NCBI GenBank assembly: GCA_045807745.1
Contig: JBJMGT010000022.1
Location: 124,001-188,000 of the forward strand
Direction: 5' to 3'
Source of the DNA: QHXQ01 sp045807745
GTDB taxonomy: Bacteria > Acidobacteriota > Blastocatellia > Pyrinomonadales > Pyrinomonadaceae
Length of the DNA stretch: 64,000 nt
The notes beneath the pieces were generated by a model. The model saw only the letters and a program-made list of their open reading frames with translations, was not told the DNA's origin and searched no databases. This document shows, one piece after another, positions 52,199 through 59,820 of the stretch (within the stretch, counting starts at the first letter, position 1; the number at the start of each line of letters is the position of its first letter). The position numbers and the translations under genes are program-made.

Positions 52199-53253
52199 GG
52201 GTAGGATTTCACCATATTCCGACTAATATCAATTAAGTCCCAAGGTATCCCCCTACTTGTTCGAAACATTTGCTTTTCACCATGCTTGCACGTCATTACT
52301 AAACTATTAGCTGTAGGGGGACGCACGATAACGTATTCTTTTGCTGCCACCCTTCGTGGTTCAGTATTATAAGAAAGTAAAGCAAGTGAGTATTTGCAAG
52401 TTCTAGCAGCAGAGTGCCTGCTTGCACATCGCCTCTCAAAGCCATAGGTTCTCTTAGCAAATTCGCGGAATGTCCATTCAGTACATTCAGCCCCATTCGA
52501 AGGGCACGGTCCGATATGCTGCAAGCCGGGGAAATATTGGGCTAAAGAGCATAATTGCTCTGAAGGTTGTTTAGAAGCAGGTTCAATTATAATTATATCT
52601 TTCACGCCGTTGATATGCTGTAGCATATCCGTTAGGGCAGTAGCACAATTAAGATTTCCCTCTCCTTCATTCAAAACATTGGCCACAATTAACATATCGG
52701 CTTCTAATTCTCGCATATTATCTGTTCGTATCACTTCAAAAGAGGTAATGAGTGTAGCTGCTGCGGAATCCCTTACGTATGAACAGAAAGTCTCCCCTAC
52801 CTCAAGCATAAAAGGGGCACGGTCAACTGCTATGTACCTCAACTCCAAAGTCTCTTTAGTGAACTCACTTATCAACGACCATAAGTCGATTAATGCTGCA
52901 TAGCCAGGACAGGGACCAGCCCCATAATCTAGGATAGTTATCCTTTTAGGAAGGTCTTTTTTAAGTAACAATAGCGCGAACACAGCCTCTTGATACTTAA
53001 GAATCGAACGCGCTCCATACGCTCCAAGATAGGCGGCGGCAGCTTCTAAACTATTGTAATTTGCTTGTGCAGCACCCATATACCAATCATCAACAATAGA
53101 AGCAGAATTATTTCCTTCGTGAACGTTAAGTGTTTTTTCAATTGCTGAAAGTACATTTCCACCTAACTCTCTCGGTTGATTAAATAAAGTGCCGCGTACT
53201 CTAGCAGCTACATCGCTAAAAATTATGGGTGTGTTATCTATAGGGTCAGCCAT
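52195..53253 (-). CDS. Rsm22-like class I methyltransferase
   Basis: The 352-residue protein has SAM motif I as ITILDYGAGPCPGYAAL, then RYIAVDRAPFMLEVGE and MLIVANVLNEGEG. The C-terminal cysteine-bearing segment GPCPSNGAECTEWTFREFAK with KYSLALLSYN resembles the APCPHxxxCP...DWCHF and SYL elements of Rsm22-family rRNA methyltransferase-like proteins. It is first in the AT-rich operon and overlaps the helicase start by 4 nt. Being part of this operon, it more likely modifies the target of the helicase complex than serves ribosome assembly, but that is inference. The start ATG 53251-53253 has only a distant GAGGATTG. Confidence 0.72.
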   Translation of the reverse strand: MADPIDNTPIIFSDVAARVRGTLFNQPRELGGNVLSAIEKTLNVHEGNNSASIVDDWYMGAAQANYNSLEAAAAYLGAYGARSILKYQEAVFALLLLKKDLPKRITILDYGAGPCPGYAALIDLWSLISEFTKETLELRYIAVDRAPFMLEVGETFCSYVRDSAAATLITSFEVIRTDNMRELEADMLIVANVLNEGEGNLNCATALTDMLQHINGVKDIIIIEPASKQPSEQLCSLAQYFPGLQHIGPCPSNGAECTEWTFREFAKRTYGFERRCASRHSAARTCKYSLALLSYNTEPRRVAAKEYVIVRPPTANSLVMTCKHGEKQMFRTSRGIPWDLIDISRNMVKSYP

Positions 53254-53266
53254 ATTATGGTAAGTA

Positions 53267-53380
53267 CAATCCTCGCGTACGGTCGAATGTAAATGGCTGC
53301 GTGAGAGGTAGAAAATCTACCTATATATTGGTCGGGAGCTTCGACAAAATAGCACTCTACAATCCTTAAATCAATCCTTA
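53267..53380. promoter_or_regulatory. regulatory region of the helicase operon with palindrome and iterated motif
   Basis: A perfect palindrome GGTAGA-AAA-TCTACC lies at 53307-53321. CAATCCT recurs at 53267, 53360 and 53372; the last two share CAATCCTTA, 12 nt apart. On the minus strand a weak promoter (TTGTCG, 16-nt spacer, TATAGG) precedes the palindrome. This layout suits repressor control. Confidence 0.45.
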
Positions 53381-53841
53381 CATAAGCCCAGAACTGACTG
53401 TAACGCGATGAATTGGTCTTCCGTGATTTCCTTCGGATTCTGTGTTCCCGGAATCTTCCCGAAGATGTCGCGCAACTTCTCACCCGTAAGAATTGGCGGC
53501 GTGTGAAGTTCTAAAAACTCTGCTCTGCAAGCAAGGAAGATACCGCATAGTCTCATTCGCCTTTTATACTCTAAGTCCCACTTTCTAAGACGTTCTATCG
53601 TCTCCGGTATGTGCATTAAATCTCTCGATGCGCCTCCGGTCATTTCGTAGGGCAGGCAATCATTTTCGGCGACCAGACAGTTTGAAGGTAACGGCAACCC
53701 TTGTGCTTGATACCAAGCGGCTGCGTCCCTGTGAGACTCAAAGCGATGCAAGACTTTTAGAATCGCGGTTAGTCGCCAATGTGGTGTTCGTTCCGGCTTG
53801 TACGCGCCTTTGACTGTCATGTAAACGACGGAATCGCCCAC
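53371..53841 (-). CDS. unknown protein upstream of the helicase operon
   Basis: The 156-residue protein could start at GTG 53841 or ATG 53818-53820 (MTVKGAYKPERTP). It is helical (HRFESHRDAAAWYQAQGLPL, MHIPETIERLRKWDLEYKRR) and ends EITEDQFIALQSVLGLCKD. Base composition is closer to the host than to the operon. No domain is recognised. Its stop overlaps the CAATCCTTA repeat of the operon control region. It may be a regulator or an unrelated border gene. Confidence 0.5.
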   Translation of the reverse strand: MGDSVVYMTVKGAYKPERTPHWRLTAILKVLHRFESHRDAAAWYQAQGLPLPSNCLVAENDCLPYEMTGGASRDLMHIPETIERLRKWDLEYKRRMRLCGIFLACRAEFLELHTPPILTGEKLRDIFGKIPGTQNPKEITEDQFIALQSVLGLCKD

Positions 53842-54181
53842 GTGCAGACGAGGTACGAATTTCTCTCTGCGACCTTATCCGGCAGAGAAGATGATGGCTC
53901 ATCCGTTGGCTCACTGGTCAACGATGTGCGCAACGACGAACCAAGCTGTATTCAGCCTGAGGCATAAAATAATGGCAGCGCGTGCCTAACTCACGCGCCG
54001 CCCGTCTCTCACAACTTTAGGGTTGTGAGGTCGCGCCGGGAATAGGAAACCGGCGCGGCGCATCGAGTGTCCTCAACCCACCCGACGCGCGAGCAGGCAC
54101 TTTCAGCACCCGCTCAGTTGGCCGCGCATTATACGCCCGGCGAACCTGCCGAACACCAAGCGACTCATCGGCGTCGAGACC
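53842..54181. other. intergenic region right of the helicase operon
   Basis: No complete gene. It contains a perfect hairpin (54008-54015 CTCACAAC with 54022-54029 GTTGTGAG). From 54029 on, an open frame continues without a start codon into the truncated gene at 54182. A TTGCGCAC half-site in reverse orientation lies near 53927-53934; this may be chance. Confidence 0.45.
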
Positions 54182-54535
54182 ATGACCTTTCGGATCAGGG
54201 GCGTGGTCTTGAAGTACAAGCTCGAAGACGACAGAGACTTCCACGTCGTCATCGCCCAGTCGAACAACCACAGCCGGACGATGATTGTCGAGTTCCCGAA
54301 CGAGGAATGTTCAGACGTGTGCAGTTCCGGGCACTTAACGGAGATTCAACAGGTCCGTGCCGACTTCATCGCCAAGTTCGGCGAGCCGACCACATCATTC
54401 ACGACGCTTGATCATCCCGTGTCGGTGGAGGTCGTCGGCGTGGGGTTCTTCGACCGGATGCACGGGCAGACGGGGCGGGCCTTGCCGAGCGGGATTGAAC
54501 TGCATCCCGTCATCAGTTTCCGCGTCCTTGAGTGA
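54182..54535 (+). CDS. conserved unknown protein, probably 5'-truncated
   Basis: From ATG 54182 the product has 117 residues: FRIRGVVLKYKLEDDRDFHV, TMIVEFPNEECS, VRADFIAKFGEP, VEVVGVGFFDRMHGQTG and SGIELHPVISF. This pattern belongs to a widespread uncharacterised secreted family (from memory). Normal members have a signal peptide and more N-terminal sequence. Here the frame stays open upstream to 54029, and the residues just before ATG (NTKRLIGVET) look family-like, but no start codon or signal peptide exists. It is therefore probably a remnant or a gene starting at a non-canonical codon. Confidence 0.6.
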   Translation: MTFRIRGVVLKYKLEDDRDFHVVIAQSNNHSRTMIVEFPNEECSDVCSSGHLTEIQQVRADFIAKFGEPTTSFTTLDHPVSVEVVGVGFFDRMHGQTGRALPSGIELHPVISFRVLE

Positions 54536-54555
54536 TTACGTGCTGGTTGGTATTG

Positions 54556-54590
54556 AGGGCCTCAGGATGGAAATTTTGGCCCGAGGCCCT
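54556..54590 (+). terminator. hairpin after the truncated gene
   Basis: AGGGCCTC (54556-54563) pairs perfectly with GAGGCCCT (54583-54590), 20 nt after the stop codon. No strong T-tract, so termination is uncertain. Confidence 0.45.
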
Positions 54591-55003
54591 TACCACCGCC
54601 GGCATCTATGCCGCGCATACTGCCGAAAGCGCGCACATCTCCACTGTGGGGCATGAGCCGCTCGGCCCTGTGCCCCGACCCCGACACTCACTACTATCCG
54701 TGCCGCCGCGCTTACACCAGGGCGCTGAGAACCGAGGCCGCCTGATGCAGCAGCACCATCGTGCTGTGGCAGACCCAAGCCACCAGCGCGGAGAGGGTGC
54801 GCAGGTTCACCAACACGCCCGCGCCTAAAACGAATAGGGCGACGGACAGCATGTTCACGTCAGTCCATGAATGCATCGCCTTCTGATTTCCTTTGCTTGG
54901 AGTAGCGAGGCAGGGACTTCCCTGGGGGGCGTATCCAATGTGCCCGGCCGCAGCGCAGCGATGGTTGCAGGAGAGTTAAGATTTGGTTGCGGAGTACGGC
55001 GGA

Positions 55004-55042
55004 AAAGCGAACAGGCGCGGCAGGCTTTGGGGCCTTCGCGCC
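55004..55042 (+). repeat. covarying hairpin element, copy 1
   Basis: It is nearly identical to 55694-55731. The stem GGCGCG/CGCGCC is conserved; the inner pair is GGC/GCC here and GCT/AGC in copy 2. The paired change suggests selection for structure. Confidence 0.6.
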
Positions 55043-55211
55043 CGTGCTCACCTTTGACAAGGGCCTTCATCGGGCGTAGAGTCGCCGCACTGAACAATCC
55101 GTTCATCCGACCGAGCGGCGGCCAGCCGTCTCGCCCGCAGCTTTCCATCCGAGCCAGCTAGCTACTCGTTTGTCGAGCCTTCCGCCCGAACCCAAGAAAG
55201 AAAACAGAACG

Positions 55212-55670
55212 ATGAAACATCTGACCCGGATGCTGCTGCTCGCAGCCCTGCTAATGACAATCTCAGCCCTCGCGCTCGCAAAGCCGAGCGGTAACAAGCT
55301 CAGCGATGAGCAAGCCTTGATAGCGTTAGACAAGCAATGGACGGCGGCCGAGTTGCGGCTCAACGACGACGACCGCAAGACCATTGACCGCATCGTGGCG
55401 GCCGACTACGCGGGCACGACGCCCTTCGGGCAAATCCAGAATAAAACGCAGTACATGGCGAACCTCAAGCACATGGAGGACACGGACGTGGCGGACGAGT
55501 ACGTGGTGCATTTCTTCGACGGCGGCAGGCTCGCAGTCATGTCGCACCGGGGGACGGTCAACGCGAAGCCGGCCTACCGCAGCACGCACGTCTGGGCGAA
55601 GCGCGGCAATAGCTGGCAACTCATCCAGAATCACGTTAGCAACATCGGTGAGCCGCCGCCGACGCCGTAA
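55212..55670 (+). CDS. secreted DUF4440 (NTF2-like) protein
   Basis: The 152-residue protein has a signal peptide (MLLLAALLMTISALALA) and one NTF2/SnoaL-like domain: LSDEQALIALDKQWTAAELR, DRIVAADYAGTTPFGQIQNK, HVWAKRGNSWQLIQNHVSNI. Such domains bind small ligands or act as scaffolds; the role is unknown. The gene is flanked by two direct copies of a hairpin (55004 and 55694). Paralogous domains are at 38636 and 61728. Confidence 0.8.
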   Translation: MKHLTRMLLLAALLMTISALALAKPSGNKLSDEQALIALDKQWTAAELRLNDDDRKTIDRIVAADYAGTTPFGQIQNKTQYMANLKHMEDTDVADEYVVHFFDGGRLAVMSHRGTVNAKPAYRSTHVWAKRGNSWQLIQNHVSNIGEPPPTP

Positions 55671-55693
55671 GCCATGCTCGTAGGCGGGCGTGC

Positions 55694-55731
55694 AAAGCGA
55701 ACAGGCGCGGCAGCTTTGGGAGCTTCGCGCC
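55694..55731 (+). repeat. covarying hairpin element, copy 2 (terminator-like)
   Basis: It lies 24 nt after the DUF4440 stop codon. A GGCGCG/CGCGCC stem with inner GCT/AGC is followed by TTTCCT. Same orientation as copy 1. Confidence 0.6.
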
Positions 55732-55809
55732 TTTCCTATATCCGGTTGATGTCCCAGCTACGGCCCGTCAAGTAGCGCCGCTACCAGCGGTCGGACTACC
55801 TGACCTATT

Positions 55810-56415
55810 ATGATAGACATGATGAACGACGAGTTGCGGCAACGGCTGCTGGCCATGGCCGAAGAAGACCAACGCATCCGCAGCGAGTTGGCGGCGACGG
55901 GTGAGTTGTTCAAGGGCTACCACCCGCGCATGGAAGAAGTCCACCGCCGCAACGCGCAGGCTCTAACAGACGTGATAGCGGAGCATGGCTGGCCCGGCAA
56001 GTCGCTGGTCGGTGCGGACGGCGCGCATGCCGCTTGGCTCGTCCTGCAACACGCCATCGGCAACCCGGCGCTTCAGCGCGGCTGCCTGCCCCTCTTGCAA
56101 GAGGCAGTGACGCGCGGCGAGATGGAGCCGGCGCACGCCGCCTACCTCGAAGACCGCATCCGCTCCTTCGAGGGCCGCCCGCAACGATATGGGACGCAGT
56201 TAGACTGGGACGAAGAGGGGCGGATGTGTCCGTTGCCACTTGAAGACCCGGACAGGGTGGACGAGTACCGGCGGGCGGTGGGCTTGGGGCCGCTGGCGGA
56301 GCGGGTGGCGCAGTCTCGCGCGGGGATGATGAACGAGCCGCGGCCCACGCCGGCCGAGTTGCAGAGGCGACGTGCAGAGATGGAGGCATGGGCTAGGTCT
56401 GTCGGCTGGCGCTGA
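55810..56415 (+). CDS. DUF6624-like protein
   Basis: The 201-residue protein contains LLAMAEEDQRIRSELAATGE, EVHRRNAQALTDVIAEHGWP, SLVGADGAHAAWLVLQHA, CLPLLQEAVTRGEMEPAHAA and FEGRPQRYGTQLDWDEEGRM. This is the signature of DUF6624 proteins (recognised from memory), which have no assigned function. No signal peptide. The start may be ATG 55810 or 55819; neither has a clear ribosome site. It lies in a plus-strand run of small accessory genes. Confidence 0.78.
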   Translation: MIDMMNDELRQRLLAMAEEDQRIRSELAATGELFKGYHPRMEEVHRRNAQALTDVIAEHGWPGKSLVGADGAHAAWLVLQHAIGNPALQRGCLPLLQEAVTRGEMEPAHAAYLEDRIRSFEGRPQRYGTQLDWDEEGRMCPLPLEDPDRVDEYRRAVGLGPLAERVAQSRAGMMNEPRPTPAELQRRRAEMEAWARSVGWR

Positions 56416-56457
56416 ACCATCAACCCGCTCCCGCGCCGGGGCCCTCTCAACTGCTAA

Positions 56458-56526
56458 CATCTGCCGCGCGTGTCTACCATGAAAGCGCACATCTCCATGA
56501 TGGAGACAGGTGGCCGCATGGCCCTT
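56458..56526 (+). repeat. diverged repeat with hairpin TCTCCA-TGA-TGGAGA
   Basis: It is about two-thirds identical by eye to 54602-54668, sharing GCCGCGC, GAAAGCGC and CACATCTCCA. Both copies lie 40-70 nt downstream of a stop codon and keep a short stem around the TCTCCA core. Confidence 0.4.
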
Positions 56527-56562
56527 TGTGTTAGCATCTACCGACGATAGGGACGAAGGAAC

Positions 56563-57687
56563 ATGCATCGCACCATCCTATTTCTCATCATATTCATTGC
56601 CTGCGCGACCTGTCTCGGCAACCACCCGGTAGTCGCACAAGAGCGGGCGAGTAGTGCCGCCGGGCTGCTGCCTATTATGCAAGGTTGGAAGTGGGGTTAT
56701 ATCGACAGGGCCGGGACAGTCGTCATCAAGCCGCAGTTCGACATGGCCGGCGAGTTCTCCGAAGGGTTGGCGATGGTGAGCTACGGGCGGAACCTGCCGA
56801 CTGAGATGGATGACGCGCCGAGTGTCTTGTTCGGTGGCACGACGACGCTCCGCCCAGTCCCGGTGGACAGCGTTAAATGGGCCTTTATTGATCCGACCGG
56901 GAAGATTGTGATTCAGGCCCCGCCGGGCATGGACTTCATGGGCAGTGGATTCTCCGGGGGGCTGGCCAAGGTGTCCACTTACGTGCCGGGCAAGGGTACT
57001 CTTTGGGGCTACATCGACAAGACGGGGAAGGTCGTCATTGAACCCAAGTTCTCCTACGCCTACTGGTTCACAGAAGGGCTGGCCGCCGTGTGCAACGGGC
57101 ACCAGAAGTGCGGCTTCATCGACAAGTCCGGGCGGTACGTCGTCCCGCCCAAGTACATGCAGACGTTCCCTTTCGTGGGCGACTATGGCTTCGTCGCCAC
57201 CGCGCCCGATACGGTCGGGTTCATCAACCGCGCGGGCGAGATGGTCATCCAACCGCAGTTCGGGGCCCGCGTCGGACTCGGCTTCAGTGAGGGGCTGTCG
57301 GTCATCGCCTATGCGAACACATCTAAGTACGGTTACATAGATGAGCAGGGCACGTTGGTTATCAACCCGGACTTCGACATGGCCGGGGGCTTCAGCGAAG
57401 GGCTGGCTAACGTCCAGATAGATGGTAAGTGGGGCTACATCAATAAGGACGGGAAGATGGTCATCCCGCCTCAGTTCATTGACGCGACGAGCTTTTCGGA
57501 AGGGCTGGCCAGCGTGCGCACAGACAAGGGGTGCGGGTACATCGATAAGGCCGGCAAGTTCGTGATTGAGCCGCAGTATGACGGCGGCGCATTCCCCTTC
57601 TCCGGCGGCGTAGCGGTTGTTATGACCGCCGCCGGCAGAGGCTATATCGATAAGACCGGCAAGTTCATCTGGCCGCCGACTAAGTAA
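56563..57687 (+). CDS. secreted WG-repeat protein
   Basis: The 374-residue protein has a signal peptide (ILFLIIFIACATCLGNHPVV) and about seven WG repeats of the form W/xGYIDxxGxxVIxPQFDxAxxFSEGLA (for example WKWGYIDRAGTVVIKPQFDM, KYGYIDEQGTLVINPDFDMA, KWGYINKDGKMVIPPQFIDA). WG repeats are thought to make a beta-propeller-like binding surface, and the function is generally unknown. Length is typical. It is monocistronic in the plus-strand run. Confidence 0.9.
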   Translation: MHRTILFLIIFIACATCLGNHPVVAQERASSAAGLLPIMQGWKWGYIDRAGTVVIKPQFDMAGEFSEGLAMVSYGRNLPTEMDDAPSVLFGGTTTLRPVPVDSVKWAFIDPTGKIVIQAPPGMDFMGSGFSGGLAKVSTYVPGKGTLWGYIDKTGKVVIEPKFSYAYWFTEGLAAVCNGHQKCGFIDKSGRYVVPPKYMQTFPFVGDYGFVATAPDTVGFINRAGEMVIQPQFGARVGLGFSEGLSVIAYANTSKYGYIDEQGTLVINPDFDMAGGFSEGLANVQIDGKWGYINKDGKMVIPPQFIDATSFSEGLASVRTDKGCGYIDKAGKFVIEPQYDGGAFPFSGGVAVVMTAAGRGYIDKTGKFIWPPTK

Positions 57688-57771
57688 ATGGCGGGACGTT
57701 CATGACCGGCGTGTGCTCATGCTATAGCACCTAAGGCCGGAGTTTGTGGAACAGCCTCGTCAGGACATTCA

Positions 57772-58287
57772 TTGCGCCAACCCTCCAACCTTGGAACGAT
57801 AGTGTCCATCCGTCCACTCACCTTCCATCCGCTACTTACTCTCGCCTTGTCTTTAGCTGGCGCGAGCCTGTACGCCATTTATGCCACGCTGCACTTCTCA
57901 GGCGATAAGTTAGCTAATCAATATCTCTACGTCGTGCCGATTGTCGTCCCGTTCGTGGCGTTCCTCTGCGACCGGGCCGCACGCTTCCGTCAGCTAACGG
58001 CCGTACAGTTGGCGATTGACGCGCTAGTGGTCGGCACGGCGATGTGGCGCGTGTTTGGGAACGTGCCTTACATCTCCGGGCACGCACTGTTCTTGACCTA
58101 TGCGTTGCTGAGCACGAATAGACGGGTGGCGCAAATCACCGCCGCTCTAGTGCTGCTTGAAACTATTTACCTGAAACTTTTCGTCTGGCATGATGTGGTC
58201 ACGCCGCTCAGCGGGATAATTCTAGGCACGCTGGTGGCCCTGATTGCGCGGCGGTATCATGGCACGAATCCTATCAATCTACATTGA
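57772..58287 (+). CDS. small polytopic membrane protein
   Basis: The frame starts at TTG 57772; GTG 57802 (VSIRPLTFHPLL) is a plausible alternative. Up to 171 residues with four or five helices (LLTLALSLAGASLYAIYATL, LYVVPIVVPFVAFLCDRAAR, ALVVGTAMWRVFGNV, IILGTLVALIARRYHG). No family recognised. Its end overlaps the start of the ferredoxin gene (58259), suggesting coupling. Confidence 0.6.
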   Translation: MRQPSNLGTIVSIRPLTFHPLLTLALSLAGASLYAIYATLHFSGDKLANQYLYVVPIVVPFVAFLCDRAARFRQLTAVQLAIDALVVGTAMWRVFGNVPYISGHALFLTYALLSTNRRVAQITAALVLLETIYLKLFVWHDVVTPLSGIILGTLVALIARRYHGTNPINLH

Positions 58288-58480
58288 CCCGAACACTTGC
58301 ACTTGCTCGCAAGCTTGCGTAGTCGAATGTCCAGAGGTCTTGGACGGCGACACGGCAGACGGCGTGCCGCGCATCCGTGAAGGTGCGGTGCAATACTTTG
58401 AGACTCACGTTGAGCAAATCAAGATGGCGGCTTACGTCTGTCCGGTCGAAGCCGTGTCGTTAGAAGTAGAAGATGAATAA
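58259..58480 (+). CDS. small ferredoxin (3Fe-4S/4Fe-4S type)
   Basis: The 73-residue protein begins ARILSIYIDPNTCTCSQACV followed by VECPEVL and ends near YVCPVEAVSLE. The cysteine set (CTCxxxC, CP, and a later CP) is that of a single-cluster ferredoxin related to actinobacterial 3Fe-4S/4Fe-4S types. ATG 58259 lies inside the preceding membrane-protein gene. It would carry one electron to an unknown partner; no obvious redox enzyme is adjacent. Confidence 0.82.
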   Translation: MARILSIYIDPNTCTCSQACVVECPEVLDGDTADGVPRIREGAVQYFETHVEQIKMAAYVCPVEAVSLEVEDE

Positions 58481-58498
58481 TCAACCGTAAGTTAACCT

Positions 58499-59086
58499 AT
58501 GAATAAGAATAAAGTGCGGGGTTGGAAGCGACAAATTAGAAAGCTGACTAAGTGGAAACAGCAGAATCTCAATCTCGAACTTAATCGCTATGATTATGAC
58601 TACGTGAAGATATGGCTCGACCCTTGGTATCGCTTAGAAAAACGTAACCCGCCAATTTGGTTCAGGCGACTAATCGTTGCCGCCCTGCTTGGGATTTACG
58701 AAAGCTGGCACAAGCAGTTACGTGCGCGCGGCGACAAGTTCTATTTGAAGGTTTGGCTATTTGACCCGCATTTTATGGACTCGCAAGTTGTTGCCGCCGT
58801 AGGCGAGCGCATCCATTATTACGAAGAATTATTTGTTAGGAGCATTGAGAGCCGAAAGTTTCCATATCAGAAGTATCTTCATGGTAGTTATAATTTGCAC
58901 GATTACGATTGGGCATTGCACGTTGATGAAGATGTTTCTTTTGAAAGAGTCAATGAATTAGCAGCAGAGGATGTTGAATTGTTGAAGAGTATGGCCGCCA
59001 GAATTGCAAAGTTGCCAGACGGCGATACGATGTATGCAGTAAAGAGAGGCGACCTCTGGCTTGGGATACACAAATTAACGCAATAA
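58499..59086 (+). CDS. conserved unknown protein
   Basis: The 195-residue protein is rich in Trp, Tyr and Arg (VRGWKRQIRKLTKWKQQNLN, YDYVKIWLDPWYRLEKRNPP, FYLKVWLFDPHFMDSQVVAA). No signal peptide or membrane helix. The pattern is reminiscent of a conserved hypothetical family in other bacteria, but I cannot name it. It starts 19 nt after the ferredoxin and ends 5 nt before the SGNH gene, so the three may be co-transcribed. Confidence 0.68.
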   Translation: MNKNKVRGWKRQIRKLTKWKQQNLNLELNRYDYDYVKIWLDPWYRLEKRNPPIWFRRLIVAALLGIYESWHKQLRARGDKFYLKVWLFDPHFMDSQVVAAVGERIHYYEELFVRSIESRKFPYQKYLHGSYNLHDYDWALHVDEDVSFERVNELAAEDVELLKSMAARIAKLPDGDTMYAVKRGDLWLGIHKLTQ

Positions 59087-59090
59087 TCTT

Positions 59091-59723
59091 ATGAAGCATA
59101 TTGTTTTACTTGGCGACTCTATTTTCGATAATGCCACTTACGTCAAAGGCGGACTGGACGTTATCACCCACCTGCGCCAACAGATTTCGTCTGAGTGGAA
59201 AGCTACTTTGCGCGCCGTTGACGGCAGCCTAGTCGAAGACGTGCGCAGGCAGACCTTGAACTTGCCCGATGATGCCACGCACTTAGTCGTTAGTGTGGGC
59301 GGCAACAACGCCATTCTGAATGCCGATATTTTGCAGCAACCGGCTCGGTCAAGTGCGGAAGTGCTGAACACGTTGGCCGACGTAGCCAGCGCGTTCGAAG
59401 CTCAGTACCACGAAATGCTGCACACTGTTTTGAGCTTGCAGAAACCTACGGCGGTCTGCACGATTTATTACCCGCGTATGCCAGAGCCATTGGTGCAAAA
59501 GATTGCCGTCGCTGCACTGACAATCTTCAACGACGTGATAATCAGACAGGCGCTTCTGGCTGGTGTTCCGTTAATCGACTTACGGCTGGTGTGCAACGAA
59601 GACGCTGACTACGCCAATGAGATAGAGCCATCGGAAACGGGCGGTGGAAAGATTGCCAAGGCAGTCGTGCGCCTTGTGAGCGAGCATGAATTTGCGAGCC
59701 GCAGAACACAGGCGTTCTTTTAA
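59091..59723 (+). CDS. SGNH/GDSL-family hydrolase
   Basis: The 210-residue protein begins HIVLLGDSIFDNA with the nucleophile serine (block I). VVSVGGNNAI gives the oxyanion Asn (block III). The end has IEPSETGGGKIAKA in place of the usual DxxH block, as in one SGNH subgroup where the His is shifted or lost. It should be a cytosolic esterase or lipase of unknown substrate. It follows the unknown protein by 5 nt. Confidence 0.82.
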   Translation: MKHIVLLGDSIFDNATYVKGGLDVITHLRQQISSEWKATLRAVDGSLVEDVRRQTLNLPDDATHLVVSVGGNNAILNADILQQPARSSAEVLNTLADVASAFEAQYHEMLHTVLSLQKPTAVCTIYYPRMPEPLVQKIAVAALTIFNDVIIRQALLAGVPLIDLRLVCNEDADYANEIEPSETGGGKIAKAVVRLVSEHEFASRRTQAFF

Positions 59724-59749
59724 TGCTGATTGATATGATACGAATACTA

Positions 59750-59790
59750 AAATCTGGGCCTCATAACAAGTAGCGGAACAGACCAGATTT
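59750..59790. repeat. hairpin in the 59.7 kb intergenic gap
   Basis: AAATCTGG (59750-59757) and CCAGATTT (59783-59790) are perfect 8-bp arms with a 25-nt loop, between the SGNH hydrolase and the next gene. It may be a weak terminator. Confidence 0.4.
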
Positions 59791-59820
59791 CGACGGCTAT
59801 GCAACTGGCTTGACTATCTT

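Larger units (their letters stand above)
54536..55211. other. intergenic region with hairpins, no gene
   Basis: About 675 nt without a supportable gene. It contains a hairpin at 54556-54590, a diverged copy of the 56458 element (54602-54668) and the first copy of a covarying hairpin (55004-55042). Open frames on both strands lack ribosome sites and protein-like composition. Confidence 0.5.

Noticed and set aside
46402..53253. Complete classical DISARM system
   Set aside because: Only helicase and DUF1998 components are comparable; no PLD-type DrmC and no DNA methylase DrmMI/DrmMII were found, and two extra proteins are unrelated to DISARM.
53238..53483. 81-residue minus-strand protein just before the helicase operon
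   Set aside because: It overlaps the control region and the 156-residue gene in another frame, with no ribosome site or protein-like features.
53927..53934. Reverse TTGCGCAC as the right attachment site of the island
   Set aside because: Only an 8-base half-match without tandem copy; chance occurrence is likely.
54855..55161. Open frames on both strands in the 54.9-55.1 kb gap
   Set aside because: They mirror each other over the hairpin element, lack ribosome sites, and have arginine/alanine composition typical of GC-rich shadows.
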